DNA of 38,070 bases from Sediminibacterium sp. Gen4 (GCA_013391385.1 JACBFI010000032.1:1-38070), one strand, 5' to 3'; positions 1-5,978 are shown, counted from the stretch's first letter. Made by a program: numbers and translations. The notes: a model not told the origin generated them from the letters alone.

Positions 1-17
1 GGCCTTTCTTTAATCTG

Positions 18-85
18 TGGGAGCACACGGGTTCGAACCGCGGACCCTCCCGACTAAGGTCGGGATGCACTAAATCAACTGAGCT
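18..85 (-). pseudogene. tRNA-like 3' segment, short unit 2
   Basis: On the minus strand this keeps the tRNA-Val D-arm word AGCTCAGTTG, the T arm and the acceptor 3' strand ending TGCTCCCA. It lacks the 5' acceptor strand GGGAGCA. The anticodon arm is replaced by a hairpin CCCGAC-CTTA-GTCGGG, which would give an 8-nt loop with a normal 5-bp stem. The D-arm 3' part pairs instead with upstream sequence (92-102 with 68-78, 11 bp). It is unlikely to work as a tRNA. Confidence 0.75.
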
Positions 86-102
86 TGTTAATTGATTTAG
101 TG
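68..102 (-). other. Covarying stem-loop of short unit 2
   Basis: An 11-bp perfect stem is formed by CACTAAATCAA and TTGATTTAGTG (minus strand) around a 13-nt loop that contains the tRNA D-arm word AGCTCAG. The sister unit at 598-632 has C for T on one side and G for A on the other, so pairing is preserved. That supports selection on the structure. Confidence 0.65.
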
Positions 103-136
103 TTATTAATGCTCGGAACACTTCGGAAGTGTACAT

Positions 137-164
137 AAAAAAACCATTCGCCTTTGGCGGATGG
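137..164 (-). terminator. Terminator-like hairpin, short unit 2
   Basis: On the minus strand CCATCCGCC, a 3-nt loop AAA and GGCGAATGG are followed by seven U. One A-C mismatch weakens this copy. The same fold heads every unit of the array. Confidence 0.6.
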
Positions 165-179
165 CCTTTCTTTATTCTG

Positions 180-247
180 TGGGAGCACACGGGTTCGAAC
201 CGCGGACCCTCCCGACTGAGGTCGGGATGCACTAAATCAACTGAGCT
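180..247 (-). pseudogene. tRNA-like 3' segment joined to GIY-YIG copy A
   Basis: This is the same tRNA-Val-derived 3' part as the other copies (D-arm word, replaced anticodon arm CCCGAC-CTCA-GTCGGG, intact T arm and acceptor 3' strand). It directly follows, and overlaps by 11 nt, the end of the GIY-YIG reading frame at 237. There is no 5' acceptor strand. Confidence 0.75.
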
Positions 248-491
248 TATTAATAAGGGCTAAAATTTTGACTTTACTTTTCCATGCTTTTATCTGCCTT
301 TCTCTATCCAGAGCTTCTTTTTTAGTTGAGAATTGCTCGTAATACATTAATATCCAATCTGCGTTATTTCCAGTAAACCCTTTATGATTTGTATTGTGTC
401 TTCTTATTCGTTGAGATAATTCATCACTAGTCGATCCGATATAGAATCGATTTTTAGAGGGTGAAAAAAGTATGTAGGTTTTGTATGTCAT
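237..491 (-). CDS. Small GIY-YIG nuclease family protein, copy A
   Basis: An 84-aa single-domain GIY-YIG protein, related to the YhbQ/UPF0213 type. It shows the TYI strand (residues 5-7), YIG (17-19), R28, H32 and the metal-binding Glu E64 in the motif RERQIKAW. Nothing in the active site looks broken. GIY-YIG proteins cut DNA; the target here is unknown. I start at the ATG at 491 because the upstream in-frame ATG at 515 lies next to the terminator U-run and adds residues unlike the family. The last codons KLS-stop are encoded by the tRNA D-arm word AGCTCAGTTGA, so the gene is physically joined to the tRNA-like segment. It is nearly identical to copy B at 766. Confidence 0.85.
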   Translation of the reverse strand: MTYKTYILFSPSKNRFYIGSTSDELSQRIRRHNTNHKGFTGNNADWILMYYEQFSTKKEALDRERQIKAWKSKVKILALINKLS

Positions 492-504
492 TGGGTTACG
501 GCAT

Positions 505-532
505 AAAAAAACCATCCGCCTTTGGCGGATGG
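505..532 (-). terminator. Terminator-like hairpin upstream of GIY-YIG copy A
   Basis: On the minus strand a perfect 9-bp stem CCATCCGCC/GGCGGATGG with a 3-nt loop is followed by seven U. It follows the tRNA-like segment at 548-615 and would separate units transcriptionally. Confidence 0.7.
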
Positions 533-547
533 CCTTTCTTTAATCTG

Positions 548-615
548 TGGGAGCACACGGGTTCGAACCGCGGACCCTCCCGACTGAAGTCGGGATGCAC
601 TAAACCAACTGAGCT
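548..615 (-). pseudogene. tRNA-like 3' segment, short unit 1
   Basis: Same layout as 18-85. The anticodon arm is replaced by a 7-bp hairpin CCCGACT-TC-AGTCGGG. The T arm and acceptor 3' strand are identical to tRNA-Val at 1077, and the identity runs on past the tRNA 3' end into the trailing CAGATTAAAG. The 5' acceptor strand is absent. Confidence 0.75.
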
Positions 616-632
616 TGTTAATTGGTTTAGTG
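598..632 (-). other. Covarying stem-loop of short unit 1
   Basis: An 11-bp perfect stem CACTAAACCAA/TTGGTTTAGTG (minus strand) with a 13-nt loop. Compared with 68-102 it differs at one base on each arm, at paired positions. Confidence 0.65.
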
Positions 633-665
633 TTATTGTTACGCTGAACCTTTGAAAGTGTACAT

Positions 666-693
666 AAAAAAACCATCCACATGGTGTGAATGG
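666..693 (-). terminator. Terminator-like hairpin, short unit 1
   Basis: On the minus strand CCATTCACA, loop CCA and TGTGGATGG are followed by seven U. The stem core is CACA/TGTG rather than the CGCC/GGCG seen in other units, so pairing is kept although both arms changed. Confidence 0.65.
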
Positions 694-708
694 CCTTTCT
701 TTTCTCTG

Positions 709-776
709 TGGGAGCACACGGGTTCGAACCGCGGACCCTCCCGACTGAGGTCGGGATGCACTAAATCAACTGAGCT
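709..776 (-). pseudogene. tRNA-like 3' segment joined to GIY-YIG copy B
   Basis: Same as 180-247: D-arm word, CCCGAC-CTCA-GTCGGG in place of the anticodon arm, intact T arm and acceptor 3' strand, no 5' acceptor strand. It overlaps the last 11 nt of the GIY-YIG gene at 766. Confidence 0.75.
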
Positions 777-1020
777 TATTAATAAGGGCTAAAATTTTGA
801 CTTTACTTTTCCATGCTTTTATCTGCCTTTCTCTATCCAGAGCTTCTTTTTTAGTTGAGAATTGCTCGTAATACATTAATATCCAATCTGCGTTATTTCC
901 AGTAAACCCTTTATGATTTGTATTGTGTCTTCTTATTCGTTGAGATAATTCATCGCTAGTCGATCCGATATAGAATCGATTTTTAGAGGGTGAAAAAAGT
1001 ATGTAGGTTTTGTATGTCAT
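766..1020 (-). CDS. Small GIY-YIG nuclease family protein, copy B
   Basis: An 84-aa protein identical to copy A over the called length. The two genes differ by one silent change seen near 955, and one further base differs just upstream of the start near 1024. It has the same TYI/YIG motif, R28, H32 and E64. It is the first gene after tRNA-Val and its terminator. An upstream in-frame ATG at 1044 sits at the U-run of the terminator hairpin and is a less likely start. The stop codon lies in the tRNA-like D arm. Near identity with copy A, beside diverged short units, suggests recent duplication or gene conversion. Confidence 0.85.
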   Translation of the reverse strand: MTYKTYILFSPSKNRFYIGSTSDELSQRIRRHNTNHKGFTGNNADWILMYYEQFSTKKEALDRERQIKAWKSKVKILALINKLS

Positions 1021-1033
1021 TGGTTTACGGCAT

Positions 1034-1061
1034 AAAAAAACCATCCGCCTTTGGCGGATGG
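1034..1061 (-). terminator. Terminator after tRNA-Val
   Basis: On the minus strand a perfect 9-bp stem CCATCCGCC-AAA-GGCGGATGG is followed by seven U, 15 nt past the tRNA 3' end. This is a good intrinsic terminator and the apparent parent of the hairpins in the array. Confidence 0.8.
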
Positions 1062-1076
1062 CCTTTCTTTAATCTG

Positions 1077-1151
1077 TGGGAGCACACGGGTTCGAACCGC
1101 GGACCCTCTGCTTGTAAGGCAGATGCTCTAAACCAACTGAGCTATGCTCCC
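1077..1151 (-). tRNA. tRNA-Val (anticodon UAC)
   Basis: A complete 75-nt cloverleaf: acceptor GGGAGCA/TGCTCCC with discriminator A, D arm with AGTTGGTTTAGA loop, anticodon stem TCTGC/GCAGA around CTTACAA (anticodon UAC at 1114-1116, reads GUA), variable loop GGGTC, and T arm with TTCGAAC. CCA is not encoded. It has its own promoter at 1167-1196 and a terminator at 1034-1061. It is the only full tRNA in the window and the evident source of the tRNA-like segments downstream. Confidence 0.95.
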
Positions 1152-1166
1152 GTTTTGTTGGGAGTG

Positions 1167-1196
1167 CAAAAATAGGGTCTGAAACATTACTGCCAA
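1167..1196 (-). promoter_or_regulatory. Promoter of tRNA-Val and possibly of the array
   Basis: On the minus strand TTG (1194-1196), 19 nt, then TATTTTTG (1167-1174). This fits the Bacteroidota housekeeping pattern TTG-N19-TAnnTTTG exactly. The expected start of transcription is just before the tRNA 5' end at 1151. Confidence 0.75.
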
Positions 1197-1220
1197 AAAA
1201 AGTTTTGAGATTTTTTAAAA

Positions 1221-1511
1221 TTAGTTGAGTTGCAAGGCCGGTAAACGATAATGCTGACTGTCATACACAAACAATTCTTCAATCTCATAAGTCCAGTATT
1301 TATACAAGGGAGATTTTACCAGTAATTTGTCTGCTTCCTCCTTACTTTCTGTATTCAATGTGATCCAGCAGGTCTGGCTTTCCATGCTCACGGCATAGCT
1401 GTCGATGATTCCTTTATTCAATAAGAAATTCACATAAGTACGATGGGGTGGAACCAGCGACATAAAATCATCATCCATCTGAAACTTAATGATCGCCTGA
1501 AACTTTTTCAT
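1221..1511 (-). CDS. Small conserved protein, possibly YciI/muconolactone-isomerase-like fold
   Basis: A 96-aa soluble protein with no signal peptide or membrane segment. The pattern is a strand (KKFQAIIKFQ), a long helix-like middle, a second strand (TCWITLNTES), a helix with EEADKLL and a third strand (YEIEELFVYD). That resembles one half of a dimeric alpha-beta barrel such as YciI or muconolactone isomerase-like proteins. The resemblance is by pattern only and no catalytic residue can be named. It is divergent from the DUF486 gene at 1643. Confidence 0.55.
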   Translation of the reverse strand: MKKFQAIIKFQMDDDFMSLVPPHRTYVNFLLNKGIIDSYAVSMESQTCWITLNTESKEEADKLLVKSPLYKYWTYEIEELFVYDSQHYRLPALQLN

Positions 1512-1642
1512 ACTTGCCTATTTAATTGAATGTATCAGTACAATATCCGTGCTGTTTATCTGAGTGTGGCAATCTGGCAACCTCGATTTTGTTTTACTGC
1601 TGATATTGCAGTTATTTACTGCCACATTCAAAATGAACCTAT

Positions 1643-1975
1643 ATGATCAAAACCATTCTTCTGTTATTGGTCTCTAATGTCTTTATGACTTTTGCCTGGT
1701 ATGGACACCTCAAACAACAAGGGATGCCATTATGGAAAGCCATTGCCATCAGTTGGGGTATTGCTTTTTTTGAATACTGTTTAATGGTTCCTGCTAACCG
1801 CGCAGGATATGCCAACGGATTCTCGGGCTTTCAATTAAAGATTACTCAGGAAATCATAACGCTGCTTGTGTTCACCATATTTGCAGTCTTTTATCTAAAA
1901 GAACCTTTTCAAACCAAATACCTGATCAGTTTTTTGTTCATACTTGGAGCCGTTTATTTTGCCTTCAAAAAATAA
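1643..1975 (+). CDS. DMT superfamily membrane protein, DUF486 family
   Basis: A 110-aa protein with four hydrophobic segments (about residues 1-18, 31-50, 70-86, 91-107). This is the usual length for DUF486 (DMT6), small relatives of drug/metabolite transporters. The segment MTFAWYGHLK near residue 15 and the end FLFILGAVYFAFKK fit that family from memory. The substrate is unknown. Such four-helix proteins normally act as dimers in the inner membrane. Confidence 0.8.
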   Translation: MIKTILLLLVSNVFMTFAWYGHLKQQGMPLWKAIAISWGIAFFEYCLMVPANRAGYANGFSGFQLKITQEIITLLVFTIFAVFYLKEPFQTKYLISFLFILGAVYFAFKK

Positions 1976-2044
1976 GGAGTACTGATCCAGACAGTACTCC
2001 TTTCCGATATTCAAAAAAACAATGAAAACTTCTATTCTTTCAGT

Positions 2045-2425
2045 TTATCCAATTTTACGTCTTAACATTTTTCTTTGACCGGGATGCAAACTATCTGCTC
2101 TATTCTTTGCCCTTTCTTTGATCTCTGCTTTTTGCTCCGGTGTTAATTCGTCATAACGTTTACGGATATTTTCACGCATCTCTTTTTTCTGTTCAGGAGA
2201 AAGACTGTCATAACGTGCTCTCATGGCTTGTTTACGTTCTGGCGATAATTCATGTTTGCCATGCTTTCTTCTTTCACGTATGCTGGCTTTTTGTTCAGGA
2301 GTCAGACTATCCGTACGCTGCCGAATTCTTTCTTTGATTTCTTCCTTGGTTTGTGCTGTGGCGGTATTGGTTTGAATGGCGATACAAAACAATGCTGCCA
2401 TGCAAATCAGAAAGGTCTTTTTCAT
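2045..2425 (-). CDS. Secreted charged helical repeat protein
   Basis: A 126-aa protein with a signal peptide (MKKTF, then a hydrophobic stretch, cleavage near TATAQ at residues 21-25). The mature part is almost entirely Lys/Arg/Glu-rich helix. It carries about five copies of a 17-22 residue repeat with the core DSLTPEQK or DSLSPEQK followed by an (I/M)(R/K)ER segment. The TPEQ core recurs in periplasmic Spy/CpxP-like proteins, but the LTxxQ motifs typical of that family are not clear here, so the function is left open. The start codon lies in an inverted repeat (2423-2450). Confidence 0.75.
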   Translation of the reverse strand: MKKTFLICMAALFCIAIQTNTATAQTKEEIKERIRQRTDSLTPEQKASIRERRKHGKHELSPERKQAMRARYDSLSPEQKKEMRENIRKRYDELTPEQKAEIKERAKNRADSLHPGQRKMLRRKIG

Positions 2426-2450
2426 GTCTTAAAGTTTTTAATAAGACATG
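2423..2450 (-). promoter_or_regulatory. Hairpin containing a start codon
   Basis: Perfect 9-bp inverted repeat: CATGTCTTA at 2423-2431 and TAAGACATG at 2442-2450, 10-nt loop. In the mRNA of the gene at 2045-2425 the ATG lies in the 3' arm, so folding would hide the start codon. Confidence 0.45.
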
Positions 2451-2481
2451 AACCATGGAGATGGGTTTAATGCAGCTACAA

Positions 2482-2691
2482 TTATTTCAGGCTTTTAACT
2501 TTTTCTATGATGGCAGTACCAAAAATGCAAAGCCCACTGTTAAAAATTATGAGTGCAGCTGTTCCATACCAAAACCAGTTACCGCTATTCGCTTTCACCG
2601 ATCCGGCATCAATCGCCATCGATAATCCGGCGCCCACTAATACCAATCCGATTGGCGCTAGCAATAACCATTTCTTTTTGTGCGTATTCAT
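2482..2691 (-). CDS. Small two-helix membrane protein
   Basis: A 69-aa protein with two transmembrane segments (about residues 8-24 and 40-59), starting MNTHKKKW and ending in a basic/charged tail. The start at 2691 sits 4 nt after the stop of the upstream gene (2696), and a longer upstream in-frame start would overlap that gene. The pair therefore looks co-transcribed. I do not recognise the family. Confidence 0.65.
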   Translation of the reverse strand: MNTHKKKWLLLAPIGLVLVGAGLSMAIDAGSVKANSGNWFWYGTAALIIFNSGLCIFGTAIIEKVKSLK

Positions 2692-2695
2692 GGTA

Positions 2696-3745
2696 TTAAG
2701 GTAGGATGAGTTGTGCAATTCTTCCATTTCCTCCGGCAAGAAAAATGGCTTTACCGGTTCTTGCTTTTTGTACCACATGAAAACTTTCTTTAGAAATCAA
2801 TGTCCAAGTATTGCCACCATCACTTGAAATATCTATACCGGAAGTGCCGCAAGTGATCAGTTCTTTTGCATTCAAATAAATTACACAAGACCGATACCCA
2901 TGAGGAGGAACTGATGGTTTTGAAAAAACAGGTTTCCCTTTTTTGAAGTTTACCAACACACAGTTATCCATAGCAATGGTATCTTTTGCAAAATCGCCAC
3001 CCACAATCACTGCTGATTTTGCTGCGCTCCAATAATCGATGGAGTTGGCACCTGTTGACGTGCCACCCTGCATCATGGGAAGAGAATCATTGAATGTATT
3101 GCGATACAGGTCTTTTAATCTTGCTTTACTACCTCCTGTAACCAAAAGAGTCGCTGTGCCGAAATCTTTTTCGTTAATCAACTTTATATTGGTTCCACTG
3201 GATGCAAACATCGCTTCGGTATCTGGCACTTTACGTACATCTTCTTGATGATGAGGAGGGGACATTTGTTCCCATGAGTCACCACCATCCATTGATATAG
3301 CAGCAAATAATTTTCCTTGAATCGGATCACCCACAACAATCATCTTTTTTTTATCTGCATATACATCCATTGCGTCTAGAAACATACCCTTGGTGGTATC
3401 TTCAAAAACTTTTCTCCAGTTTTTACCGCCATCGGTTGTTTTCAATATAACAGCAGGTTCTGCAATCGCCATGATAATAGCGGTATTGGCACTGAAGGCT
3501 TCGATATCTCGAAAATCTCTTTTTTCATAACCGGGAACAGGGATCCATTCTATCGTTTTTCCTCCATCGGTTGATCTTACAACAGCCCCATTACTACCAC
3601 TCGCCCAAAATACCTCGTCATTCACTACACTTAGCCCACGAAAACTCACCCTTTTACCTGATTCCAATACCTGAATTTGTTGTGCTTTACCCGAATAGTT
3701 TACAAATAGGGATAAGCCCAAAATAATTATTTTATAAAACCGCAT
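2696..3745 (-). CDS. Secreted Asp-box/YCF48-like beta-propeller protein
   Basis: A 349-aa protein with a signal peptide (MRFYKIIILGLSLFVNYSGKAQ). It carries four Asp-box motifs of the S/TxDGGxxW type: STDGGKTIEW, TTDGGKNWRK, SMDGGDSWEQ and SSDGGNTWTL. This matches the beta-propeller family related to YCF48/HCF136 and BNR proteins. In Bacteroidota these are often labelled oxidoreductase or glycosyl hydrolase without evidence; no catalytic residue is evident. I start at 3745 because the in-frame upstream extension runs through a simple-sequence tract. The gene at 2482 follows directly. Confidence 0.8.
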   Translation of the reverse strand: MRFYKIIILGLSLFVNYSGKAQQIQVLESGKRVSFRGLSVVNDEVFWASGSNGAVVRSTDGGKTIEWIPVPGYEKRDFRDIEAFSANTAIIMAIAEPAVILKTTDGGKNWRKVFEDTTKGMFLDAMDVYADKKKMIVVGDPIQGKLFAAISMDGGDSWEQMSPPHHQEDVRKVPDTEAMFASSGTNIKLINEKDFGTATLLVTGGSKARLKDLYRNTFNDSLPMMQGGTSTGANSIDYWSAAKSAVIVGGDFAKDTIAMDNCVLVNFKKGKPVFSKPSVPPHGYRSCVIYLNAKELITCGTSGIDISSDGGNTWTLISKESFHVVQKARTGKAIFLAGGNGRIAQLILP

Positions 3746-3770
3746 AGCTGCTTCATTTTTGTAGCCTGAA

Positions 3771-3880
3771 GATAGGAGAAATAAGAAAGAGGGAATAAGA
3801 AACAGGGAACAAGAAACAGGGAACAAGAAAGAAATCAAGAAATCAAGAAATCAAGAAATCAAGAAATCAAGAAATCCCCG
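3771..3880. repeat. Short tandem repeats, 7- and 8-nt words
   Basis: Two copies of AAGAAACAGGGAAC (two 7-nt words, at 3797-3825 and nearby) are followed by about six copies of the 8-nt word GAAATCAA (about 3831-3876). The tract lies between the divergent starts of the Asp-box gene and tcdA. The first word recurs, inverted, at 32183-32232. Confidence 0.75.
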
Positions 3881-3913
3881 AAGGGGTCCTTCGGACAAAA
3901 AATCAAAGATCAC

Positions 3914-4654
3914 ATGATACCATACTGGATGAGTCGGACGCAACTGTTATTGGGAGATGAGCCGATTGAGCAATTAATGACAAAAAATGTACTGGTGGTT
4001 GGACTAGGTGGTGTGGGGGGTATTTGTGCGGAAATGATTGCTCGCGCCGGGGTGGGTAAGATGACGATCGTTGATGCTGATACTGTAGATCTTAGTAACT
4101 GTAATCGTCAAATTCCTGCTTTACACTCTAATGCAGGAAAGCTTAAGGCGGAAGTGATGGCAGATCGATTAAAAGATATCAATCCAGATCTTGATCTCAC
4201 TGTATTAACAGAGTTTATTCGTGATGAACGTACCAATGAAATTTTAGATCAAGGCAATTTTGATTATGCAGTCGATTGTATTGATACACTTTCTCCCAAA
4301 GTATATTTCATTAAAGCTTGTATCGATCGCGGTATTCCCATTGTTACTTCTTTGGGTGCGGGTGGAAAAGTAGATCCTTCACAAGTAATGGTCACAGATA
4401 TTTCAAAAACACATCAGTGCAACCTCGCCAAATACGTTCGTAAAAAACTACATGGATTTGGTATCTACAAAGGATTGAAAGTAGTATTTAGTCCGGAAAG
4501 AGCTGATCAGAGTCGTATCATCGAAACCAAAAAAGCCTACCCCAAAAAATCCATCATCGGCACCATTAGTTATATGCCGGCAATATTCGGTTGTGTAGCT
4601 GCCAGTGTGGTGATCAGAGACCTGTACGGGGTGGCGGATGGGAATAGCAAATAG
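3914..4654 (+). CDS. tcdA: tRNA threonylcarbamoyladenosine dehydratase (TcdA/CsdL)
   Basis: A 246-aa E1-like (ThiF-fold) protein. TcdA uses ATP to cyclise the t6A37 modification of ANN-decoding tRNAs to ct6A. It shows the N-terminal SRTQLLLG, the nucleotide-binding VVGLGGVGG (residues 29-37), the acidic ATP-site segment DADTVDLSNCNRQ (54-66), the VDCIDT strand end (117-122) and the later SLGAGGK. Length and order fit YgdL/TcdA rather than ThiF or MoeB, which carry other C-terminal parts. The start at 3914 leaves five residues before the conserved SRT block, as expected. Confidence 0.88.
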   Translation: MIPYWMSRTQLLLGDEPIEQLMTKNVLVVGLGGVGGICAEMIARAGVGKMTIVDADTVDLSNCNRQIPALHSNAGKLKAEVMADRLKDINPDLDLTVLTEFIRDERTNEILDQGNFDYAVDCIDTLSPKVYFIKACIDRGIPIVTSLGAGGKVDPSQVMVTDISKTHQCNLAKYVRKKLHGFGIYKGLKVVFSPERADQSRIIETKKAYPKKSIIGTISYMPAIFGCVAASVVIRDLYGVADGNSK

Positions 4655-4655
4655 G

Positions 4656-4814
4656 GGATGGTAGATGGCAGATGTATGATTTCGGATGTCGGATGTCTGA
4701 TTTCTGATTTGGGATGGACCTTTTTTCTATTAATCCAGAAATAAAAGACCTAATGCCATAAATCTGACATCTGCGATCTGATATCCGACATCAGACATCC
4801 GACATCCGAAATCA
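4656..4814. repeat. Inverted array of 7-nt words between tcdA and the namZ-like gene
   Basis: Words such as CGGATGT and CTGATTT on the left are mirrored by CCGACAT and CAGACAT on the right. A perfect 25-bp inverted repeat joins 4677-4701 and 4790-4814, with an 88-bp spacer. The right arm includes the stop codon of the muramidase gene (4812-4814). It starts immediately after the tcdA stop. There is no U-run beside the stem. Confidence 0.85.
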
Positions 4815-5978
4815 GTAAATGATCGCTGCTTGCACCATTTCTTTCCATGCTCTTGCATTCGTGTGCTTGGTGATGGCGGTAATGAAAGCTGCAAAAGGGA
4901 GATCGAATAGTTGCTGACTATTTGTGATGCCGGTTAATTTATCTAAGTGATTTTTCCCGGTTGGATTCACACTGGTGGGGTAGATGTCCCATGCAAATTG
5001 TTCCGGATGTAAGGTCTTAATGAGTTTGATGGCGATCATTCCCGTTAACACGGGTCGAAAACTGATCCGGTCATGTACTTCCAAACGAACAGACTTACAA
5101 AGCTGACTTTTGAATTTACTATGCTCGGGTGTGAATGTGATGGCATGCGCACTGAATTCGCCGCCGGAAATATCATTCAACATAGCCGCTACCCGTTCAG
5201 CCTGTAACCAAGGTGCGCCCATAGCAGTAAAACTATACGGAGTACCTCTTCCTTCGGAAACATTGGTAGCTTCCAACAAACATAGACCCGGATATAATAA
5301 CATGGATTCAAATGATTGAATGGCCGGTGATGTAGGAACAAATGGTAGTTCCCATTCCGGTTGAAACTGTTCTCTATTCCAACCTTTACAATGCATGATC
5401 TCAAGCTTAGCTCCAATCTTTTTTACGTCATTGAAATACAACGCTAACTCACCCAATGTTAAGCTATGTCTGATAGGCATTTCCCATCTCCCTATAAAAG
5501 AACTATTGGTTTCATCTAAAAACGGACCTTCCGCCAATTCCAATATTCCGGAAATAGGATTGGGACGATCTAAGATGATCAATGGTTTTTGAAACTTTGC
5601 AGCGGCTTCCATCACATGCGTAAGTGTCCACAGATATGTGTAAAAGCGACTTCCTACATCGGGTACATCAAACAGTAAAATATCTATCTTCTCTAAATGA
5701 GCTGCATCCGGCGCCAATCTTTCACCATACAGGCTGATCACCGGTAAGCCGGTAAGTATATCTGTTCCATCGCTCATGGCATGTCCATCAGCACCTTTCA
5801 CATCCAAACCATGTTCAGGTGAAAACAGCAGGGTAATATGAAAGCCATTCTCTACTAACGCTTTTCTGGAAGCAATCCCATCACATGTTTTCGCAGCTTC
5901 ATTGGTAATCATGCCAATGCGCGATTGTTTCCAGGAAGGATTCAGTTGAAGCAAATGATCGATTCCGAATTGTAGCAT
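4812..5978 (-). CDS. Exo-beta-N-acetylmuramidase NamZ family (DUF1343)
   Basis: A 388-aa protein of the DUF1343 family, whose studied members (NamZ/YbbC) remove terminal MurNAc from peptidoglycan glycans. Family blocks seen are RIGMITNEAAKTCDG near the start, LLFSPEHGLDVKGADG (about 54-69), GLPVISLYGER (80-90), the LLFDVPDVGSRFYTYLWT block (103-120) and LLEATNVSEGRGTPYSF (about 227-243). Most homologues are exported, but from the chosen start at 5978 no signal peptide is seen. The upstream in-frame extension to 6116 is hydrophobic only because it translates an A/T-rich repeat, so export remains open. It lies downstream of the Cys-cluster gene at 6076. Confidence 0.85.
   Translation of the reverse strand: MLQFGIDHLLQLNPSWKQSRIGMITNEAAKTCDGIASRKALVENGFHITLLFSPEHGLDVKGADGHAMSDGTDILTGLPVISLYGERLAPDAAHLEKIDILLFDVPDVGSRFYTYLWTLTHVMEAAAKFQKPLIILDRPNPISGILELAEGPFLDETNSSFIGRWEMPIRHSLTLGELALYFNDVKKIGAKLEIMHCKGWNREQFQPEWELPFVPTSPAIQSFESMLLYPGLCLLEATNVSEGRGTPYSFTAMGAPWLQAERVAAMLNDISGGEFSAHAITFTPEHSKFKSQLCKSVRLEVHDRISFRPVLTGMIAIKLIKTLHPEQFAWDIYPTSVNPTGKNHLDKLTGITNSQQLFDLPFAAFITAITKHTNARAWKEMVQAAIIY

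Larger units (their letters stand above)
1..1076 (-). repeat. Tandem array of tRNA-derived units with and without GIY-YIG genes
   Basis: Reading the minus strand from tRNA-Val, successive tRNA 3' ends lie at 1077, 709, 548, 180 and 18. The spacing is 368, 161, 368 and 162 bp. The 368-bp units carry a GIY-YIG gene and the 161/162-bp units do not. Each unit starts just past a tRNA 3' end, has a GC hairpin followed by seven U, then the variable body, then a tRNA-like segment running from the D arm to the acceptor 3' strand. The two 368-bp units are almost identical (two differences noticed across the gene region), while the two short units have diverged. The array continues past the left edge. 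The structure is seen directly; that it is a mobile or selfish element is inference. Confidence 0.85.

Noticed and set aside
461-655. Plus-strand frame opposite the array
   Set aside because: It is the complement of the GIY-YIG head and tRNA-like DNA, repeated at 990; no protein features.
488-717. Reading frames crossing the tRNA-like segments
   Set aside because: They only translate tRNA-derived and terminator sequence and have no domain pattern.
18-776. tRNA-like segments as functional tRNAs
   Set aside because: They lack the 5' acceptor strand, the anticodon loop would be 8 nt, and the D arm pairs elsewhere in short units.
3746-3838. N-terminal extension of the Asp-box protein
   Set aside because: It is translated simple-sequence repeat; the signal peptide starts at 3745.
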